This document shows positions 18,032 to 26,328 of a stretch of 64,000 nt of DNA, in pieces. The translations under genes and the position numbers were made by a program. Source of the stretch: Kribbella sandramycini (GTDB taxonomy: Bacteria > Actinomycetota > Actinomycetes > Propionibacteriales > Kribbellaceae); the NCBI RefSeq assembly GCF_013131805.1, contig NZ_JABJRC010000002.1, forward strand, positions 124,001 through 188,000. Direction: 5' to 3'. How positions within the stretch are numbered: position 1 is the first letter of the stretch; each line of letters starts with the position of its first letter. The notes under the pieces were generated by a model, which did no database searches, had not been told where the DNA came from, and saw only the letters and a program-made list of their open reading frames with translations.

Positions 18032-19805
18032 CCTGCGGATCGGGGCGCTGTGGGTGTCGACGTCGTTCCGGGCAGCGCCGCTGCTGATGGTGATCGCGAC
18101 CGTGCTGGTCGCGTTGCGGGCGGTGGCCGCGCCGGCGCAGACCTTCGGGATCAGCTTGCTCGTCGAAGGGCTGACCGCGGATCGGTCGGCCACGATCACG
18201 GCCGGGATCGCGATCATCGTCGGCGGGCTCGCGGTCTCGTTCCTCGGCGATGTGGTGGCCTGGCCGGTGCAGGTGACCGCGGAGGAGCGGATGGCGGGTC
18301 GTGTCCACGCGGACCTGCTGGACGTGACGACCGGCATCCCCGGCCTGACGCAGCACGAGCGGGCCGATGTCTCCGACCGGCTGGAGTTCGTGCGGGAGCG
18401 CGCGTGGAAGATGGGCGTCGGCTCCGAGGTGTTGCTCTGGCTGTTCGGGACTGTCACCAACACGGTGACAGTGCTCAGTCTGCTCGGGTCCGTGCATCCG
18501 GTGCTGTTGCTGCTGCCGCTGCTCGGGATGTCGCGGGTCTGGTCGGCGTACCAGGGCAACATGCGCGAGCAGCAGGCGCATGAGGACACGATGCCGCAAG
18601 AGCGCTTGGCCGATCGGCTGATTGAGATCGCCAAAGATCCGCGGACGGGGCTGGAGGTGCGGGTCTTCGGGCTGCGGCGGGTGCTGCTCGAGCGGATCAC
18701 CGCGCTGCAGGCGGAGCGATTCCGCTTGCTGGTCGCCGCGGCCCGCTGGAGCGGCAAGGTGGACGGCGGGGTCCGGTTGCTGTTCGGCCTGCTGTACGCC
18801 GCTGCCGTCGTGTGGATCGTGATTCGCGCGCGGAACGGGCAGCAGACGGCCGGTGATGTGGTGCTTGTGCTGCTGCTCGCGCCGCAGGTCGATCAGATGA
18901 CCGGCGGCATCGCGCAGAACGTGTACTGGATCGGCGAGGTCGTGCGCAGCTTCAGCCGGTACGACTGGCTGCGGGAGTACGCGAAGGCGAACTCGTGGCG
19001 GCGGAGCAGGACGCCGGCGCCGCGCCGGCTGACCACCGGGATCGAGCTCCGCGACGTCGGTTTCGCCTACCCCGGCGCGGAGTCGGCCGTCCTCAGCGGC
19101 GTGAACCTGACCGTCCCGGCCGGGTCGGCGGTCGCGCTGGTGGGGGAGAACGGTGCGGGGAAGACGACGCTGGTGAAGCTGCTGGCCCGGATGTACGACC
19201 CGACGAGCGGGCAGATCCTGGTCGACGGCGTGGACCTCTCGACGATCGAGCCCGGCAGCTGGCGCGCGGGGATGGCGGCCGGTTTCCAGGACTTCGTGAA
19301 ATTCGAGCTGATCGCGCGCGAAGTGGTCGGGATCGGCGACGTCGGCCGGATGGGCGACGTGACCGCCGTCCAGGCTGCGGTACGGCGTGGCGGCGCGGAG
19401 TCCGTCGTCGCCGGGTTGCCGCGTGGGTTGGATACCCAACTGGGCAAGAAGTTCACCGACGGCGTCGAGCTGTCGGGCGGGCAGTGGCAGCGGTTCGCGC
19501 TGGCGCGGGCCTTCATGCGCGAGAAACCGATGTTGCTGCTGCTCGACGAGCCGACGGCGGCGCTCGATCCGGAGGCGGAGCACCGGCTCTACGAGCAGTA
19601 CGCGACCGCGGCCCGCGACGCGGCGGCCGAGACCGGCGGGATCACCGTGCTGGTCTCGCACCGGTTCTCGACTGTGCGGATGGCGGATCTGATCGTCGTC
19701 ATGCACCACGGCCGGATCGAGGAGGTCGGCAGCCACGAGGAGCTGCTCGCGGCCGGCGGCCGGTACGCCGAGCTGTTCGAGCTCCAGGCCCGCGCCTACC
19801 GCTGA
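18024..19805 (+). CDS. ABC transporter, fused membrane and ATPase domains (second half of pair)
   Basis: A 593-residue partner of the preceding gene, with the same architecture and a start inside that gene's end. Membrane helices include LLMVIATVLVALRAVAAPAQTFG, ATITAGIAIIVGGLAVSFLGDVVAW and LLFGLLYAAAVVWIVI. The ATPase has Walker A GENGAGKTT, signature LSGGQWQRFALAR, Walker B MLLLLDEPTAALDPEAE and VSHRFSTVRMADLIVVM. Both halves keep a catalytic glutamate after Walker B, so neither site looks degenerate. Together they probably export a lipid, drug or peptide. Confidence 0.87.
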   Translation: MRSLRIGALWVSTSFRAAPLLMVIATVLVALRAVAAPAQTFGISLLVEGLTADRSATITAGIAIIVGGLAVSFLGDVVAWPVQVTAEERMAGRVHADLLDVTTGIPGLTQHERADVSDRLEFVRERAWKMGVGSEVLLWLFGTVTNTVTVLSLLGSVHPVLLLLPLLGMSRVWSAYQGNMREQQAHEDTMPQERLADRLIEIAKDPRTGLEVRVFGLRRVLLERITALQAERFRLLVAAARWSGKVDGGVRLLFGLLYAAAVVWIVIRARNGQQTAGDVVLVLLLAPQVDQMTGGIAQNVYWIGEVVRSFSRYDWLREYAKANSWRRSRTPAPRRLTTGIELRDVGFAYPGAESAVLSGVNLTVPAGSAVALVGENGAGKTTLVKLLARMYDPTSGQILVDGVDLSTIEPGSWRAGMAAGFQDFVKFELIAREVVGIGDVGRMGDVTAVQAAVRRGGAESVVAGLPRGLDTQLGKKFTDGVELSGGQWQRFALARAFMREKPMLLLLDEPTAALDPEAEHRLYEQYATAARDAAAETGGITVLVSHRFSTVRMADLIVVMHHGRIEEVGSHEELLAAGGRYAELFELQARAYR

Positions 19806-19903
19806 CCCGGCGGGCCTGGCGTCCACCTGGTGGGACGCGATCACGGTACGACGCGGAAAAGCTACTGTTCAGATCAACTTACTCGACTTATCTGGAGGGT
19901 CCG

Positions 19904-20398
19904 ATGAGTGTCACCGACGAGCTCCTGGCCAACGCCGAGCGCTACGCGGAGAGCTTCGACAAGGGCGAGTTGCCGCTGCCCCCGGCCAAGCGGGTGGCCG
20001 TGGTCGCCTGTATGGACGCCCGCCTGAACCCGTACGGCCTGCTCGGCCTGTCCGAGGGTGACGCGCACGTCATCCGCAACGCCGGCGGGGTGATCACCGC
20101 CGACGAGCGGCGCAGCCTGGCGATCAGCCAGCGCCTGCTCGGCACCCAGGAGATCATCCTGATCCACCACACCGACTGCGGCATGCTGACCTTCACCGAC
20201 GACGAGTTCAAGGCGTCCATCCAGGCCGACACCGGCCTCAAGCCGGACTGGTCGGCCGAGGCCTTCCCCGACCTCGACGCCGACGTCCGGCAGTCGATCG
20301 GCCGGATCGCCGCCGACCCGTTCATCCCGAACAAGACGTCCGTCCGCGGTTTCGTCTACGACGTGGCCAAGGGCAGCCTGCGGGAGGTCACCGACTGA
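19904..20398 (+). CDS. Beta-class carbonic anhydrase
   Basis: A 164-residue enzyme that interconverts CO2 and bicarbonate. The zinc ligands are the cysteine of VVACMDARLNP and the HTDCGM histidine and cysteine; the Asp-Arg dyad of CMDAR is intact. ARLNPYGLLGLSEGDAHVIRNAGG is the usual second region. Length and motif order match the short actinobacterial beta enzymes related to mycobacterial Rv1284. GGAGGG precedes the ATG. It stands alone after the ABC transporter pair. Confidence 0.92.
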   Translation: MSVTDELLANAERYAESFDKGELPLPPAKRVAVVACMDARLNPYGLLGLSEGDAHVIRNAGGVITADERRSLAISQRLLGTQEIILIHHTDCGMLTFTDDEFKASIQADTGLKPDWSAEAFPDLDADVRQSIGRIAADPFIPNKTSVRGFVYDVAKGSLREVTD

Positions 20399-20453
20399 GC
20401 CGAGCGCGATCGCTGCGCAGAATCGTTGTGCAGGCAGGAGAATTTAATCGGTG

Positions 20454-20508
20454 GCAGCCACCCGGTCGCGCTGGTAGCGTCGTGCGCCTGTCTTTCCGGG
20501 TGGCTTGC
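20454..20508 (+). promoter_or_regulatory. Stem-loop in the leader of the HelD-family gene
   Basis: Ten perfect bases (AGCCACCCGG at 20456-20465, CCGGGTGGCT at 20496-20505), extended by GC/GC across a one-base bulge, enclose 30 bases. It lies about 110 bases before the ATG in a 219-base gap. It may be an RNA leader or an operator. I see no rifamycin-associated element. Confidence 0.35.
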
Positions 20509-20617
20509 AGTTGTACGTGAAGGATCGAATCGAACCGGGCGCCGGCCCGGGGCGGGACCTTTGGTCGTCGCCCGTCGGTCCGTTCGTTCCCTCCTTCGCG
20601 AAACGAGGTATGCCGTC

Positions 20618-22660
20618 ATGGCCGAAGCCCCCACCGGAGCCGCCGAACTCACCGCCGAACGCGCCTTTCTGACCGGGGCGCACGCGTCCCTGCGCCGGAT
20701 GTACGCCGACGTCCTGGGCCGCGAGATCCCGGTGATCGGCGGTGAGGACAACGACGAGCGGTTCACCAACGAGGCCAGCCAGCGCGCCTACGAGCAGCGG
20801 ACGAAGGCGCTCGTCGACCTGCCCGACGTCCCGCTGTTCTTCGGCCGGCTGGACTACGAGCACGGCGCGATCGAGGGGATCGACCGGATCTACATCGGTC
20901 GCCGGCATGTCCACGACGGCAGCGGCGAGCCGATCGTCATCGACTGGCGGGCGCCGGTCTCGGTGCCGTTCTACCGGGCGACGCAGTCCGACCGGCAGCG
21001 GGTGCTGCTGCGCCGCCGGTACGGCTTCTCCGACAGCGCCGAGCTGACCGGTTTCGAGGACGAGCCGCTGACCGGTCCGGTCGGCGGCGAACAGGGCGAT
21101 GCGTTTCTGCGGGCCGAGATCGAGCGGCCGCGCACCGGCCCGATGCGCGATATCGTCGCCACCATCCAGCCCGAGCAGGATGATCTGGTCCGGGCGCCGC
21201 TCAGCCCTTCGGTCTGCGTCCAAGGCGCGCCCGGCACCGGCAAGACTGCCGTCGGTCTGCATCGCGTCGCCTACCTGCTCTACACCGAGCGCGAGCGGCT
21301 GAGCCGGGGCGGCGTCGTGATCGTCGGGCCGAACAGCTCTTTCCTGGCCTACATCCGCAAGGTGTTGCCGGCCCTCGGCGAGGTTGACGTCCGGCAGATC
21401 ACGATCGACGAGCTGATCACGCACCCGATCCAGGTCACCGACAGCCTGGAGACGGCGCGGGTGAAGGGCGACGAGCGGATGCCCGCCCTGCTCGGCCGGG
21501 CACTCTGGTCGTTCATCGGGACGCCGGCCGAGGGTGTCCTGTACAGCAAGGGCGCGCAGCGATTCCGGGTGCATGACTACGAGGCCCAGGAGATCGTCGC
21601 GGCGCTGAAGGGCAGCTCGGGGTACGCCGCCGGTCGCAACGCGCTTGCTCAGCGACTGGCGCACGCCGTCCTGGTGCTGATGGAGCAGCGCGGCGACTCG
21701 CCGGACGATCGCGTGCAGAACGCCGTCGCGCGGTCGAAGCCGGTGATGGCGCTGGTGAACTCGGTCTGGCCGAAGGTGACGCCGGAGCAGGTGCTGCACC
21801 GCCTGCTCGCTGATGCAGAGTTCCTGGCTGAGGTCGCCGGTGACGAGCTGACCAAGGAGGAGCAGACCGCGCTGCTGTGGGCCAAGCCGCCGCGCTCCTG
21901 GAAGAGCGCGAAGTGGTCGGCCGCGGATACACCGCTGCTCGACGAGCTGGACGACCTCATCGAGCGGAAGCCCGGCTCACTCGGCCACCTCGTGCTCGAC
22001 GAGGCGCAAGACCTGTCCGCGATGCAGCTGCGTGCGCTCGGACGCCGATGCCGGATCGGCTCGGCGACCGTGCTCGGCGATATCGCGCAGGCGACGACGC
22101 CGTGGGCCGCCGGCTCATGGCACCGGGTGCTGCGGCACCTCGACAAGTCGGACGGCGTAGTGGCCGAGCTGGATCGCGGATTCCGGGTGCCGGAGCAGAT
22201 CATCAGCTTCGCGGCGAAGCTGCTGCCGGAGATCGCGCCGACGCTGTCCGTGCCGACCGGCGTCCGTACGGTCGCCGATGCGTTGTCCGTCGTCCAGACC
22301 GAGGCCGTTGGCGCGGCGGTGATCGATGCGTGCCGGGCGGCGCTGGCGGGGGAGGGATCGGTGGCGGTGATCGCGGCCGATGCGCAGATCGGCGCGCTGC
22401 GCGACGAGCTGGTCGCGGCGGGGTTGTCGGTCGCGCTGCTGGGTGAGGTCGAGGATGCGATGGAGAACGGGCGGCTGATCGCCGTACCGGCCACGCTGGC
22501 GAAAGGCCTGGAGTTCGACACGGTCGTCGTCGCCGACCCGGCCCAGATCGTCGCCGCCGAGCCGCGCGGGCTGCACCGGCTGTACGTCGTCCTGACCCGG
22601 GCCGTCAGCCGGCTGCACCTCGTCCACGCCGAGCCACTACCGGCCGCGCTCGCCGGCTAG
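20618..22660 (+). CDS. HelD-family RNA polymerase recycling ATPase (UvrD-like)
   Basis: A 680-residue superfamily 1 helicase-like ATPase. Residues 1-90 form a charged helical arm, and FFGRLDYEHG, DRIYIGRRHV and IDWRAPVSVPFYRAT are the HelD hallmark. Walker A is QGAPGTGKTAVGLHR, Walker B LVLDEAQDLS, motif III VLGDIAQATTPWA, and RLYVVLTRAVSRL is motif VI. HelD proteins pry open stalled RNA polymerase; some actinobacterial ones (HelR) protect it from rifamycins. The start has GAGG nine bases upstream. The gene ends four bases inside the convergent DUF2797 gene. Whether it gives rifamycin tolerance cannot be told from sequence. Confidence 0.85.
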   Translation: MAEAPTGAAELTAERAFLTGAHASLRRMYADVLGREIPVIGGEDNDERFTNEASQRAYEQRTKALVDLPDVPLFFGRLDYEHGAIEGIDRIYIGRRHVHDGSGEPIVIDWRAPVSVPFYRATQSDRQRVLLRRRYGFSDSAELTGFEDEPLTGPVGGEQGDAFLRAEIERPRTGPMRDIVATIQPEQDDLVRAPLSPSVCVQGAPGTGKTAVGLHRVAYLLYTERERLSRGGVVIVGPNSSFLAYIRKVLPALGEVDVRQITIDELITHPIQVTDSLETARVKGDERMPALLGRALWSFIGTPAEGVLYSKGAQRFRVHDYEAQEIVAALKGSSGYAAGRNALAQRLAHAVLVLMEQRGDSPDDRVQNAVARSKPVMALVNSVWPKVTPEQVLHRLLADAEFLAEVAGDELTKEEQTALLWAKPPRSWKSAKWSAADTPLLDELDDLIERKPGSLGHLVLDEAQDLSAMQLRALGRRCRIGSATVLGDIAQATTPWAAGSWHRVLRHLDKSDGVVAELDRGFRVPEQIISFAAKLLPEIAPTLSVPTGVRTVADALSVVQTEAVGAAVIDACRAALAGEGSVAVIAADAQIGALRDELVAAGLSVALLGEVEDAMENGRLIAVPATLAKGLEFDTVVVADPAQIVAAEPRGLHRLYVVLTRAVSRLHLVHAEPLPAALAG

Positions 22661-23562
22661 AAGAGGGCATCCTGCTGCACCTCAGGCACCGGTACGGCGA
22701 TCGGCGTGGTCGCGGCGGTGAAGACGGCGGCCGGGTCGAGCATCACCAGCTCCCACCCGGCCAGCAGCTGGGTGTCGACGAGCGTCAGGCCTTCTGGTGT
22801 GTCCAGGTAGAGGTCGCGGCCGATGTGGCAGCTGAGCCGGCCCGAGACCACGCCGTACGAGTCGAGCGGGGCGAGGGCTTGGAGCGGCTGGACGCCGGTC
22901 GATGCGAGCCCGTACGTCGGGGTGTGGTCGGTGACCTCGGTCGGACGGCGCTCCTGACCGTCCGGCCAGTCGAGGTCAACAGTCTGTTCGGCGAGGGCCT
23001 GCAGCTCGGCGGCGCGCTCGGCAGCCGATGGGGGAGCGAGGCGAGCGGCGCGCTTGACCGGTGAGTTGACGCGGTCCGTCGTCCCGAAGGCCGAGCTGAA
23101 CAGCCGCTCGACCCGGCGGGCCGCGGCCAGCGAGCCGGTGGACAGGACGGTCGAGCTGAGCGCGCCCTGCTCGAGCAGGCGGGCCGGGCCGCGGTCGACG
23201 GCGGTGATCCCGACCTTGAGGCGGCTGCCGTGGTGAGCGAGGTACACGGCGAACTCGCGCGGGTCGTCCATCCGGGTGTCGGCGGCGATCGAGTTGGAGC
23301 GGTCGAGCGTCTGGCAGTCCGGACAGAGCGGACCGTGTGCGTGCGCGGGTAGTGCGACAGCGGTCGGGCAGCCGAGGCGGCGTCCGTGCCGGAAGATCCC
23401 CAGGCACTCGCGACCAGGGCCGACAGTCATCGCCAGCTGCGCACCGAGGCGGATCGGGCTCCGCTGCGAGCCGTCAGGCGTCGACCACTCGAACTGCGGC
23501 ACGCCGTCGTTCCACACGAGCCCGGACAAGCGTGCACCGTCGGTCAGCATCGCATCACTCAT
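22657..23562 (-). CDS. DUF2797 family protein with a GIY-YIG-like core
   Basis: A 301-residue protein. CLGIFRHGRRLGCPT and GPLCPDCQTLDRS supply cysteines able to bind zinc (ECLG, GCP, CPDC). FAVYLAHHGSRLKVGITAVDRGPARLLEQGA resembles the GIY-YIG nuclease core in DUF2797 proteins. A C-terminal beta-rich part (GRLSCHIGRDLYLDTPEGLTLVDTQLL) follows. Function in the family is unknown. Its stop overlaps the stop of the HelD-family gene (CTAG), so the two are convergent. Confidence 0.8.
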   Translation of the reverse strand: MSDAMLTDGARLSGLVWNDGVPQFEWSTPDGSQRSPIRLGAQLAMTVGPGRECLGIFRHGRRLGCPTAVALPAHAHGPLCPDCQTLDRSNSIAADTRMDDPREFAVYLAHHGSRLKVGITAVDRGPARLLEQGALSSTVLSTGSLAAARRVERLFSSAFGTTDRVNSPVKRAARLAPPSAAERAAELQALAEQTVDLDWPDGQERRPTEVTDHTPTYGLASTGVQPLQALAPLDSYGVVSGRLSCHIGRDLYLDTPEGLTLVDTQLLAGWELVMLDPAAVFTAATTPIAVPVPEVQQDALF

Positions 23563-23594
23563 GGGCGCCGACTGTAGACGACGGCGCCGACAAA

Positions 23595-23759
23595 TCAGCT
23601 CAGCTCCTCCGGCGGCGCGTGCTGCTCACCGCAGTACCCGCACTTGTGCGGCAACGCGTGCCCATGCCCCTGGCGACACACATGCGACCGCCCACCCACC
23701 GCCCACGCAAACCGGCACACCTGACCGGCCTCCACCGGCGTCCCACTCTCGTGGCTCAT
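23595..23759 (-). CDS. Small zinc-ribbon-like protein, 54 aa
   Basis: An ATG frame of 54 codons with actinomycete-like third positions. C15, C28, H32, H34, H38, C40 and C43 (VCRQGHGHALPHKCGYCG) suggest metal binding, and GYCGEQHAPPEEL forms the tail. The ribosome site is weak (GGGATG). It lies 32 bases beyond the start of the DUF2797 gene on the same strand and could be translated with it. I recognise no named family. Confidence 0.5.
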   Translation of the reverse strand: MSHESGTPVEAGQVCRFAWAVGGRSHVCRQGHGHALPHKCGYCGEQHAPPEELS

Positions 23760-23976
23760 CAGCGCACATCCCATCGCTCGCTCAACCGTTCCTGTCCCTG
23801 AGACGCACCCCGCACTGATTCATGACGCCACCCCACCCCCCGAAGTTGACGCCCCCACGACACAATTGACCGAAATCTGATGAATTACGGCCATCCCACC
23901 GGGGTACCGGCCGGTCGCGTCGTCCAACAGTGGGCGCGCTCCCAAGGAGCTGCACCCAACCCCCACGGAGGACGCC

Positions 23977-24147
23977 ATGCCCGCAGTCGGCGGTATCGAC
24001 ACCTACTACGACTACAACCAGCGCCGCTGGATGTACCGCCGCCTCGGCGGCGGCCCCGTCCACACCCAACACCTCACCCCGCCGAAACCGGACCCGGAAC
24101 CGGCCAAGAAGCCCGCTAAGCGGAAGGCCGTTCGAGAGCGGACTTGA
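23977..24147 (+). CDS. Small basic protein, 56 aa
   Basis: An ATG with GGAGG five bases upstream opens a 56-codon frame. The N-terminal half is aromatic (GIDTYYDYNQRRWMYRRLGGG); the C-terminal half is Pro/Lys-rich (PPKPDPEPAKKPAKRKA). No signal or membrane segment is visible. The last 32 bases overlap the convergent SRPBCC gene. The clear ribosome site and codon pattern support translation; function is unknown. Confidence 0.55.
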   Translation: MPAVGGIDTYYDYNQRRWMYRRLGGGPVHTQHLTPPKPDPEPAKKPAKRKAVRERT

Positions 24148-24568
24148 TCCGCTCCAGCACCCGCCCGAGCTCTTCGTCGATCTCGGCGTACGGCGCGTGC
24201 TCGGTGTCGAGGCGGACGGTCAGCCGCGAGGTCCCGTCTGCCACGAACTCCACGTCCAGCTCACCGTGGTAGTCGTGATCGCCCGGCGCGCCCCACCGCA
24301 GCCGCCGTTGCTCCTCGATCACATCGATCCACGCCTCGCCGCGCACGCTCTGTCCCTCCGCGAGCTCGGCGGTCACCTCGACCTCCTCGTGCACAGGTTG
24401 CAGTGGCCTGCGGGCCTCCATTCCCTGCGCCTCGGCGGGCCGGGGCGCGACCCGGTGGATGCCGGTCAGGCGGGGTAGGTACTGCGGGAGCCGGTCGAGG
24501 TCCGAGAGGTGCTCGAACAGGATGTTCGGGGCGACGTCGACCGTCGTCCAGGCTTCGTGGTGTGCCAT
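24116..24568 (-). CDS. SRPBCC/START-like family protein
   Basis: A 150-residue protein of the SRPBCC (Bet v1-like) superfamily, which forms a deep hydrophobic pocket. HHEAWTTVDVAPNILFEHLSDLDRLPQYLP is the usual N-terminal strand and helix; LRWGAPGDHDYHGELDVEFVADGTSRLTVRL is the central sheet, and DEELGRVLERIKSAL the long C-terminal helix. It follows the VOC-family gene by 11 bases in an operon with a P450. The ligand is unknown. Confidence 0.82.
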   Translation of the reverse strand: MAHHEAWTTVDVAPNILFEHLSDLDRLPQYLPRLTGIHRVAPRPAEAQGMEARRPLQPVHEEVEVTAELAEGQSVRGEAWIDVIEEQRRLRWGAPGDHDYHGELDVEFVADGTSRLTVRLDTEHAPYAEIDEELGRVLERIKSALERPSA

Positions 24569-24579
24569 GTCGTCTCCTT

Positions 24580-24966
24580 CTACTGCACGTCGATGACGCA
24601 GAACTCGTTGCCTTCGGGGTCGCGGAGGACGACGAACTCGTGTTCGGCGGGGTACGGCCAGCTGTCGGGTTTGGTGGCGCCCAGGGCCAGCAGGCGTTCG
24701 ATGTGGTGATCGCGGTCGGCGGTGTAGAGGTCGAGGTGGACGGGCGTGGGCTGGTCGGGGATTTCGTCGGCGCGCTGGAGCAGGACGGTCGGGCCGGTGC
24801 CGGCGGGGTCCTTGAGGTGGGCGAACTGGTCGTGGTCGCCGATGCGCTCCGGGCGCTGGTAGCCGAGCGCTGCGCACCAGAAGTCGGCGGCGCGGTCCAG
24901 GTCGGTGGCGTTGACGCAGACGGTGGCCAGGCGGAGGTCGCCGACGGCGGCGGGGCGAGCGGTCAT
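24580..24966 (-). CDS. VOC (glyoxalase/bleomycin-resistance) family protein
   Basis: A 128-residue two-module vicinal-oxygen-chelate protein. LATVCVNATDLDRAADFWCAALGY begins module one; PVHLDLYTADRDHHIERLLALGAT and FVVLRDPEGNEFCVIDVQ form module two. A histidine in VHLDL and the glutamate in GNEFCV are candidate metal ligands. Its ATG overlaps the TGA that ends the second reading frame of the P450 (ATGA), showing that the P450 once ran intact into this gene. Substrate unknown. Confidence 0.85.
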   Translation of the reverse strand: MTARPAAVGDLRLATVCVNATDLDRAADFWCAALGYQRPERIGDHDQFAHLKDPAGTGPTVLLQRADEIPDQPTPVHLDLYTADRDHHIERLLALGATKPDSWPYPAEHEFVVLRDPEGNEFCVIDVQ

Positions 24967-26254
24967 GGCTTTCTCCAGAAGGCTAGGCGCGGGGTGGTGT
25001 GGTCGAAGGTCTTGGGCATCGGGTCGGCGAGCAGTTCGCGGGTTCGCGGGTCGAGGTCGAGGGTGTTGTGGTCGGCGAGGTGGCTGAGGGCGCTGCTGGT
25101 GGTGAGCAGGACGACGTTCTCGCCAGGGCAGCGGGCCGGGCCGGCGCTGAACGGGATGATCGGCCAGTCGCGTTCGGTCCGGCCGTCGAGCCAGACATCA
25201 GGGTCGAAGGCGTCGGCGAAGTCGAGGGCTTCGTCGTCCCGGTGGAAGACCGAGCTGACGACGGCGAACTCGGTGCCCGCGGGCAGCGTCCGTCCGCGCC
25301 ATTCGGTCGGACGGCGGGACTCGCGCAGGACGACGAGCGTGGTCGGCCAGAGCCGGAGTGACTCCTGGACGGCGCCACCGGCGACGGCGAGCAGCGGTGA
25401 AGTCTCCGGGTGCCGGGCCTCGGCCGTGATCCGCTCGAAAGGGCCGGGCGGGTGGCGAGGACGGCGAGTGCGCGCCAGACGGCGATGCCGGCCGCGTCGA
25501 ACGCGAACAACCAGTGCGGAGCCTGGTCGGCCAGGCCGTCGGCGGGCGGCGACATCGCGATCAGACTGCCGGGTTCGGCGGCTTCGGCGTACCGGTCGAG
25601 GCGTGCGGCGAAGCTGCGGCGGACGGCGGGCCGCCGGGGCGCGAACTCGGCCCAGTTGGCGGCCGATCGGAGTCTGTCCAGTTCGGCGGTCAGCGCGGTG
25701 TCGTCGCGGGCGGAGTCGCCGAGCACGATCCGCCGGACGATCCGAGACCAGACCGCGCGGAAGTCGGTCCAGCCGATGGTGCCGATCAGCTGGCTGAGCT
25801 CCTCGTGGATCACGGCCCGCATCCGGGCAGCGTGCTGGTGGACCGGCTGGTGGGTTTCGAGGGCCTGCTCGTTGAGGTCACGGCGTGGCGCCCGGAGCGG
25901 GGGATCGGTGATGAGAACGGCATGTGGCTGGAAATGCCGCAGCGCGCCGACCTTCTCGGTGGTCGCCGCGGAGAACGGTTCGGGCGTCATCGCCAGCACG
26001 CGCTGAACATCCTCCGGCGCGGTGACCAGGGCGACAATCCGGCCCGCGATCCGGAGCGGAACTGGGCCTTCGGCGTACCGGGTGCGCAGCCGCCGGACTT
26101 CGCGCAGGGCCCGCGCGTCCACCTGCAGCCGCTCCGCGAGGCGCATCAGCCGCGGCCGGCGCAGGATGGCGCCGCGGGCGACCACCGGCAGCAGTACGTC
26201 GCCGATCGCACGGCTGGTGTCGAGCAGGGACGCGCTGGGCATGGGCTGCGGCAT
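24963..26254 (-). pseudogene. Cytochrome P450 broken by a single-base frameshift
   Basis: From the ATG at 26254 the frame encodes a P450 N-terminus and the I-helix region (HWLFAFDAAGIAVWRALAVL), then turns into Ser/Arg/Pro-rich nonsense after about residue 270. The other frame carries the missing C-terminus: FERITAEARHPE, the K-helix ESLR, the PERF-like FDPDVWLDGR and the haem-cysteine motif FSAGPARCPG, ending at a TGA overlapping the VOC gene's ATG. The switch lies near 25438-25452, beside AAAGGGCCGGG. The total span is one base short of a multiple of three, so one base appears lost. Restored, it would encode about 430 residues. A sequencing error is equally possible. Confidence 0.8.
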
Positions 26255-26328
26255 GGTCGGCCGGTGCCCGGCACAGGGGCACCGAAACGGCTGGTTTGCC
26301 GGGCTTGCGACGCGGTAACCGGGGCGGC

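Noticed and set aside
20399..20617. Rifamycin-associated element upstream of the HelD-family gene
   Set aside because: Only GGCTTGC near 20502 is shared with the known 19-base inverted repeat; the second half is missing.
24983..25440. Continuation of the P450 start frame to 24983 as a real C-terminus
   Set aside because: The residues are Ser/Arg/Pro-rich with no P450 motif, whereas the other frame holds the K-helix and haem-cysteine motif and the overlap with the next gene.
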